64,000 bases of DNA from Humidesulfovibrio sp. (GTDB lineage Bacteria; Desulfobacterota; Desulfovibrionia; Desulfovibrionales; Desulfovibrionaceae): the NCBI RefSeq assembly GCF_031082295.1, contig NZ_JAVHLD010000008.1:1-64000 (forward strand), read 5' to 3'. This document shows positions 60,095-64,000 of this stretch, piece after piece (the first letter of the stretch is position 1; each line of letters starts with the position of its first letter). The notes under the pieces are model-generated. The model ran no database searches. It was given only the letters and a program-made list of their open reading frames with translations, and was not told the DNA's origin. The position numbers were made by a program, and so were the translations under genes.

Positions 60095-61141
60095 TCAGAG
60101 CTTCAATTTGTATTGGGCCAACTTGTGGCGCAGGGTGCGCGCGCTGATGCCGAGCAACTCCGCCGTGCGGTTCTTGCTGCCGCTCGCGGCCTTGAAGGCG
60201 CGCTGGATTGCCCTGATCTCGGCCTCGCGCACCACGGAGTCGAGGTTCAGCCCCTCGACGCTGTCGTCGCCCTGGGGGCACACGGTGTCCATGCCGATGC
60301 CGAGGCGCATCTCCAGCGGCAGGTCCTCCGGCTTCACCAACCCCTCACCCTTGTGCAGGAGCACCGCGCGCTCGACCAGGTTCTTCAGCTCGCGCACGTT
60401 GCCGGGCCAGGAATGGCGGAGCAGCAGCGCCATGGTGTCCGGCGCCAGGGAAAGGTTGGGCCGATGATACTGGCAGCCGAACAGCCAGAGGAAGTATTCG
60501 GCCAGGGGCGCGATGTCCTCGGGCCGCTCGCGCAGGGACGGCAAGGAGATGGGAATGACGTTCAGGCGGTAGAACAGGTCGGCGCGGAAACGCCCGGCCC
60601 GGACCATCTCCGGGAGCAGGCGGTTGGTGGCGGCCACGATGCGGGCGCGAAACCCCTGGTCCTTCTCTCCGCCAAGGCGCTTGAAGGTGCGCTCCTCAAG
60701 AACGCGCAGGAAGTCCACCTGGTTGGACAAGGGGATGTCGCCCACTTCGTCCAAAAAAAGGGTTCCGTCGGCCGCAAGCTCGAAGCTCCCCTTCTGCAGC
60801 CGCAGCGCGCCGGTAAAGGCCCCCGGTTCGTGGCCGAAGAACTTGTCCGCAAAGAGCTCTCCCGTGAGCACACCGCAGTTCACCGGCACGAAAGGCCGCC
60901 CGCTGCGGTTGGAGAGGGTGTGCAGCAGCCTGGCGAAGAGCTCTTTGCCCGTGCCGGACTCGCCGGTGAGCAGAACCGGAGCGTCGGACCCGGCGACCTG
61001 GATGGCCACGTGGTAGAGCGCGCGCATGGATTCGGAGCGAAAGAGCAGCCCGGCTTCGTGCATGGCGGAACGCGCCTCGGGATCGCCCACCACGCTTTGC
61101 GGCAAAAATTTGCCGTCGAACATTTCGGACTCAACGCCCAT
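60095..61141 (-). CDS. Sigma-54 activator without N-terminal sensor domain
   Basis: A 348-residue protein with almost only the AAA+ core (GESGTGKE, GAFTGA in EPGAFTGALRL, GTLFLDEVGDIP, WPGNVRELKN) and a Fis-type helix-turn-helix (NRTAELLGISARTLRHKLAQYKLKL). Just ~28 residues precede the core, so activity must be set by partner proteins or expression. ATG 61141 has GAGGGG upstream. It is divergent from a TauE/SafE operon with palindromic sites and a candidate sigma-54 promoter, its likely target. Confidence 0.9.
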   Translation of the reverse strand: MGVESEMFDGKFLPQSVVGDPEARSAMHEAGLLFRSESMRALYHVAIQVAGSDAPVLLTGESGTGKELFARLLHTLSNRSGRPFVPVNCGVLTGELFADKFFGHEPGAFTGALRLQKGSFELAADGTLFLDEVGDIPLSNQVDFLRVLEERTFKRLGGEKDQGFRARIVAATNRLLPEMVRAGRFRADLFYRLNVIPISLPSLRERPEDIAPLAEYFLWLFGCQYHRPNLSLAPDTMALLLRHSWPGNVRELKNLVERAVLLHKGEGLVKPEDLPLEMRLGIGMDTVCPQGDDSVEGLNLDSVVREAEIRAIQRAFKAASGSKNRTAELLGISARTLRHKLAQYKLKL

Positions 61142-61238
61142 CCCGTTTCCCCTCTTAGAACACAGACAGGAATCCGCCCTCACTGGCTCGGCGAATAGGC
61201 TTTCCTGTGCCGAAGACACCCACACGCCATCACTACTG

Positions 61239-61252
61239 GGCAATATTTTGCC
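61239..61252. promoter_or_regulatory. Inverted repeat GGCAA-N4-TTGCC
   Basis: GGCAATATTTTGCC, a perfect 5-bp-arm palindrome between the activator and TauE/SafE genes; candidate operator. Confidence 0.5.
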
Positions 61253-61296
61253 AGTCAAGAGCAATTGGGACGAAACATGCCGCACAGGGAAGTTTC

Positions 61297-61314
61297 TTGC
61301 CGCTTTTGCGGCAA
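61297..61314. promoter_or_regulatory. Palindrome TTGCCGC-TTTT-GCGGCAA, probable activator site
   Basis: Perfect 7-bp arms. The half-site TTGCCGC repeats at about 61319 and ATGCCGC at about 61278. It lies 65 nt upstream of the candidate sigma-54 promoter, typical for an enhancer. Confidence 0.65.
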
Positions 61315-61377
61315 TCTCTTGCCGCATGACCGCGCCAGCGTTTTCAATAAATCAAATTATTACAAGCTGTTATTGTT

Positions 61378-61393
61378 CGGCACAGATATTGAT
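61378..61393 (+). promoter_or_regulatory. Candidate sigma-54 promoter of the second TauE/SafE operon
   Basis: CGGCACAGATATTGAT: good -24 element (GGCAC), -12 element TTGA instead of TTGC. Spacing is correct, and the start codon is 83 nt downstream. Confidence 0.45.
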
Positions 61394-61476
61394 ACTAATG
61401 GGAAGTCCCTGCGCCGGGCCGGTTCCGGGGCAAGCAAGGGTGCAGTACAAATCCAACGACGATCAAGGGAGCGGGA

Positions 61477-62484
61477 ATGACGATGAATCGGAAACATGTG
61501 CTGGCGGGCTCCGCCTGTATTGCCTTGATGGGTGTGCTGCTTTTCGCGGCCATGGCCTGGGCCTCCAACGCGGGTACGGATGCCGTTGCCCAAGCGGGCT
61601 CTGAAATGGTCAAGGCTGGCGCGCAGCTTGGCGCGGACACGGGCGTTGCCTGGTGGGTTTGGCCCCTGGTGCTCCTGTTCTTCTGCTTTGTGCTCGGCAT
61701 CATCGCCGTGCTTGCGGGTGTTGGCGGCGGCGTGCTTTACGTGCCCCTCGTCAGCGGCTTCTTCCCCTTCCACCTAGACTTCGTGCGCGGCGCGGGCCTC
61801 ATGGTGGCCCTGGCCGGTGCGCTGGCCGCTGGCCCCGGCTTGCTTAAGCGAAACTTCGCCTCGTTGCGCCTGGCCCTGCCCGTGGCGCTCATCGCCTCCA
61901 GCTGCGCCATCGTCGGCGCGTTCCTGGGCATGGCCCTGCCCACCAATGTCGTCCAGCTTTTCCTGGGCATCACCATCATGGGCATCGCCATCCTGCTCCT
62001 GTGCTCCAAGAACTCGGCGCACCCCGTCGTCAACAAGCAGGACGCCCTCGGCTTGGCCCTGGGCATGAACGGCGCCTACAATGATCCCTCCACCGGCGAG
62101 CTGGTGCAGTGGAAGACCCACCGCACCCTGCCCGGCCTCCTGATGTTCATCATCATCGGCATCATGGCCGGCATGTTCGGCCTGGGCGCCGGCTGGGCCA
62201 ACGTGCCCGTGCTGAACCTCATGATGGGCGCGCCCCTCAAGGTGGCCGTGGGCACCAGCAAGTTCCTCCTGTCCATCACCGACACCTCCGCCGCCTGGGT
62301 TTACCTGAACAAGGGCTGCGTCATCCCGCTCATGGCCATTCCGAGCATCATCGGCCTCATGCTGGGTTCTTTCGTCGGCGTGCGGCTGCTGGCCAAGGCC
62401 AAGCCCACCTTCATCCGTTACATGGTCATCGGCGTGCTGCTCTTTGCGGGCGGCAAGGCTCTCCTCAAGGGCCTGGGCATTTAA
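61477..62484 (+). CDS. TauE/SafE-family exporter, second copy
   Basis: A 335-residue membrane protein: signal-like first helix, short Ala-rich periplasmic stretch, then half-repeats with GVGGGVLYVPLVSGFFP and GLGAGWANVPVLNLMMGAPLKVAVGTS. About eight further helices. Same family as the 56978 protein but without its long inserts. GGGAG lies 5 nt before ATG 61477; ATG 61483 is an alternative. Followed by a small membrane protein gene, and probably controlled by the divergent sigma-54 activator. Confidence 0.87.
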   Translation: MTMNRKHVLAGSACIALMGVLLFAAMAWASNAGTDAVAQAGSEMVKAGAQLGADTGVAWWVWPLVLLFFCFVLGIIAVLAGVGGGVLYVPLVSGFFPFHLDFVRGAGLMVALAGALAAGPGLLKRNFASLRLALPVALIASSCAIVGAFLGMALPTNVVQLFLGITIMGIAILLLCSKNSAHPVVNKQDALGLALGMNGAYNDPSTGELVQWKTHRTLPGLLMFIIIGIMAGMFGLGAGWANVPVLNLMMGAPLKVAVGTSKFLLSITDTSAAWVYLNKGCVIPLMAIPSIIGLMLGSFVGVRLLAKAKPTFIRYMVIGVLLFAGGKALLKGLGI

Positions 62485-62522
62485 TCCGCTGCGCAACGCA
62501 CGCATTCATTTCGGAGGATAAT

Positions 62523-62948
62523 ATGAGCGATACCATTCATACCGGCAAAGCGACTCCCGAGCAGGTCACCTACGCCAACATGCTGTTCTACGGCTGCTGG
62601 GGCGGCCTTGCCCTCATGGCCGTGACCTACCTGCTCTACGTGTTTGGCATCATCACCCCGCACGTGCCCCTGGAAAAGGTTCCCTTGCTCTGGTCCCAGC
62701 CCGTCGGCACCTACCTTGAGCTGGGCAATGTCCCCACCGGCTGGGGCTGGAGCGTGCTCATCGCCAAGGGCGATTTCCTCAACTTCCTGGGCATCGTCCT
62801 TCTGGCGGGCATGACAATTGTTTGTTATATTCCGCTCATCCCGGCCTTCTTGAAGCGCAAGGAGCTCGTCTTCGCCGCGCTCGCCCTGGCCGAGATCATC
62901 GTGCTTCTGTTCGCCGCTTCCGGCATTGTTGGCGGGGGCGCGCACTAG
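62523..62948 (+). CDS. Small membrane protein next to TauE/SafE (DUF1634-like position)
   Basis: A 141-residue protein with three hydrophobic helices (~25-45, ~85-107, ~115-137) and a periplasmic-looking loop with GNVPTGWGWS. Small membrane proteins (for example DUF1634) often sit beside TauE/SafE genes; I cannot assign this one firmly. GGAGG precedes the ATG. Confidence 0.75.
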   Translation: MSDTIHTGKATPEQVTYANMLFYGCWGGLALMAVTYLLYVFGIITPHVPLEKVPLLWSQPVGTYLELGNVPTGWGWSVLIAKGDFLNFLGIVLLAGMTIVCYIPLIPAFLKRKELVFAALALAEIIVLLFAASGIVGGGAH

Positions 62949-63008
62949 TACTGCCCACCCACCAGGGAGGCGGGCGCAGGCATAACGCTTCCCTGGGGAG
63001 GACACGAG

Positions 63009-64000
63009 TTGGATCAGAACACACTCATCAGCTTGAGCGGACTGGACAGGGCCGACCTGCCCCGCATCCTGCGCGAACTGCCCTTCGGGGTGGCCGTGCT
63101 GGATGCGGAGCGCCGGACCCTGTTCCTGAACCGCGCTCTGGAGAGCCTGACCGGCTACAACACCGCGGACGTGGCGGGGGTGTACTGCCGCCACGTGCTG
63201 CGGGGCAGCTTCTGCCTGCATGACTGCCCGCGCCAGCCGCAGTCCGGGTCCTGCGCACCCGAAGCCTGCAGCGAGGCCCGCGAGGGCACCCTGGTCAACC
63301 GCCACCGCCGCAAGATTCCCGTGCGGCTGACCAGCCTGCCGGTGCTTGATCGCGAGGGCAAGCTGCTGTGCACCTTGGACGTTCTGGAAGATCTTTCGGC
63401 CCTGAAGGACATGGAGACACGGCTCTCCGTTTCCGCCAGCCCGGGCCAGATGGTCGGCCGCTGCGCCGTCATGGAGCACCTGCTGCGCATCCTTCCCGCC
63501 GTGGCGCAAAGCGACTCCTCCGTGCTGCTCACGGGAGAATCCGGCACCGGCAAGGACCTTCTGGCCGAGTCCCTGCACCGCTTCAGCCCCAGGGCGCGCG
63601 AGAGCTTTGTGCGGGTGAACGCCACGCCCATGCCCGAGGCCCTGCTCGACGCCGAGCTTTTCGGCCAGGTGGAAGGCCCCGGCGGCGTGCCCAGGCCCGG
63701 CAAATTCCAGCTGGCGCAAAACGGCACCCTGTACCTCTCCGAGATCGCGGACATGCCCCTTGCGCAGCAGGGCCGCCTGCTTCGCCTGCTTGACGAGAAG
63801 GCAGTGGTGCCAGCCGGTGGCGAGCGCCCCATGCACCTGAACGTCCGCGTGGTGGCCGCCTCGGGTCGCGACCCGGAGGAAATGGTCAAGGCCGGACTGT
63901 TGCGGGAAGACCTGTTCCACCGCCTGAACGCCGTGCGCCTGCACCTGCCGCCCCTGCGCGAGCGTGGCGAGGACATCAACTTCCTGCTGGCGCACTACCT
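63009..64000 (+). CDS. PAS-containing sigma-54-activator-like protein with altered AAA+ motifs (cut by window end)
   Basis: Starts at TTG 63009, with GGAGG 7 nt ahead, and stays open to the window end (330 codons). An N-terminal PAS domain (LPRILRELPFGVAVLDAERRTLFLNRAL) has a cysteine-rich insert (CRHVLRGSFCLHDCP, CAPEAC). The AAA+ part has an intact Walker A (GESGTGKD), but the loop that should read GAFTGA reads EGPGGVPRPGKF, and Walker B is GTLYLSEIADMP with Ser for Asp. Arginine-finger region and PPLRERGEDINFLL remain. It probably cannot open sigma-54 complexes normally. It follows the small membrane protein gene in the same direction. Confidence 0.85.
   Translation, partial: MDQNTLISLSGLDRADLPRILRELPFGVAVLDAERRTLFLNRALESLTGYNTADVAGVYCRHVLRGSFCLHDCPRQPQSGSCAPEACSEAREGTLVNRHRRKIPVRLTSLPVLDREGKLLCTLDVLEDLSALKDMETRLSVSASPGQMVGRCAVMEHLLRILPAVAQSDSSVLLTGESGTGKDLLAESLHRFSPRARESFVRVNATPMPEALLDAELFGQVEGPGGVPRPGKFQLAQNGTLYLSEIADMPLAQQGRLLRLLDEKAVVPAGGERPMHLNVRVVAASGRDPEEMVKAGLLREDLFHRLNAVRLHLPPLRERGEDINFLLAHY

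Overview
The window is GC-rich, densely coded bacterial chromosome. It most resembles a sulfate-reducing deltaproteobacterium of the Desulfovibrionales. The inference rests on an orange-protein (ORP)-type locus with two ferredoxin-MinD ATPases and a sigma-54 activator, heme-bearing sensor kinases, several molybdopterin/Fe-S/NrfD oxidoreductase modules, and many sulfur-related transporters and flavoenzymes. Species cannot be named from sequence alone.

Layout. (1) Positions 1-27321 look like an accessory region cut into three cargo blocks by four same-orientation copies of the 3' half of a tRNA-Leu(UAA) gene (ending at 110, 12747, 18643 and 27321). Where complete, each copy is preceded by the same ~130-nt sequence. 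Block I (111-12563) holds serine deaminase plus permease, then two divergent operons around a sigma-54 activator: DUF5320/Usp/CoA-disulfide reductase-rhodanese/SUMF1 leftward, and an ORP-like cluster rightward. Block II (12748-18460) is one leftward operon encoding an exported molybdopterin oxidoreductase, an NrfD-type membrane anchor and a four-cluster ferredoxin, in the order of tetrathionate reductase ttrBCA. Block III (18644-27140) has two Rrf2-type regulators, a sulfide:quinone oxidoreductase-like flavoprotein with DUF1641, and a CheY/hybrid kinase/heme-kinase signalling set. No integrase gene is visible in any block.

(2) 27.5-33.6 kb: a heme-binding sensor kinase and NtrC-type regulator sit opposite a YeiH-type exporter operon that carries a near-perfect sigma-54 promoter. 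(3) 33.7-46 kb: chromosome-like genes (zinc ribbon, TerC, AI-2E, Tim44-like, VTT, HtpX, NhaR-like LysR, CNNM/CorC, P-type ATPase, SelO) and a tRNA-Ala(GGC). (4) 46.5-54 kb: an unusual metallo-beta-lactamase/cNMP/cNMP/hemerythrin fusion, a GH5 glucanase, an ABC-type protein with a damaged ATPase site, and decayed kinase and MFS genes. (5) 54-64 kb: a PhsA/PsrA-like molybdoenzyme divergent from its ferredoxin subunit, two TauE/SafE exporters each followed by a small membrane protein, DinB, and two sigma-54 activators, the last cut by the window end.

How it fits together. Most regulation visible here is sigma-54 based. Three promoters with the GG-N10-GC signature and one weaker candidate lie next to palindromic upstream sites and a cognate activator. 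The recurring theme is sulfur: persulfide/CoA-disulfide reduction, sulfide oxidation, sulfur-oxyanion reductases, and sulfite or sulfonate export. Heme- and Fe-S-based sensors are placed to read redox state.
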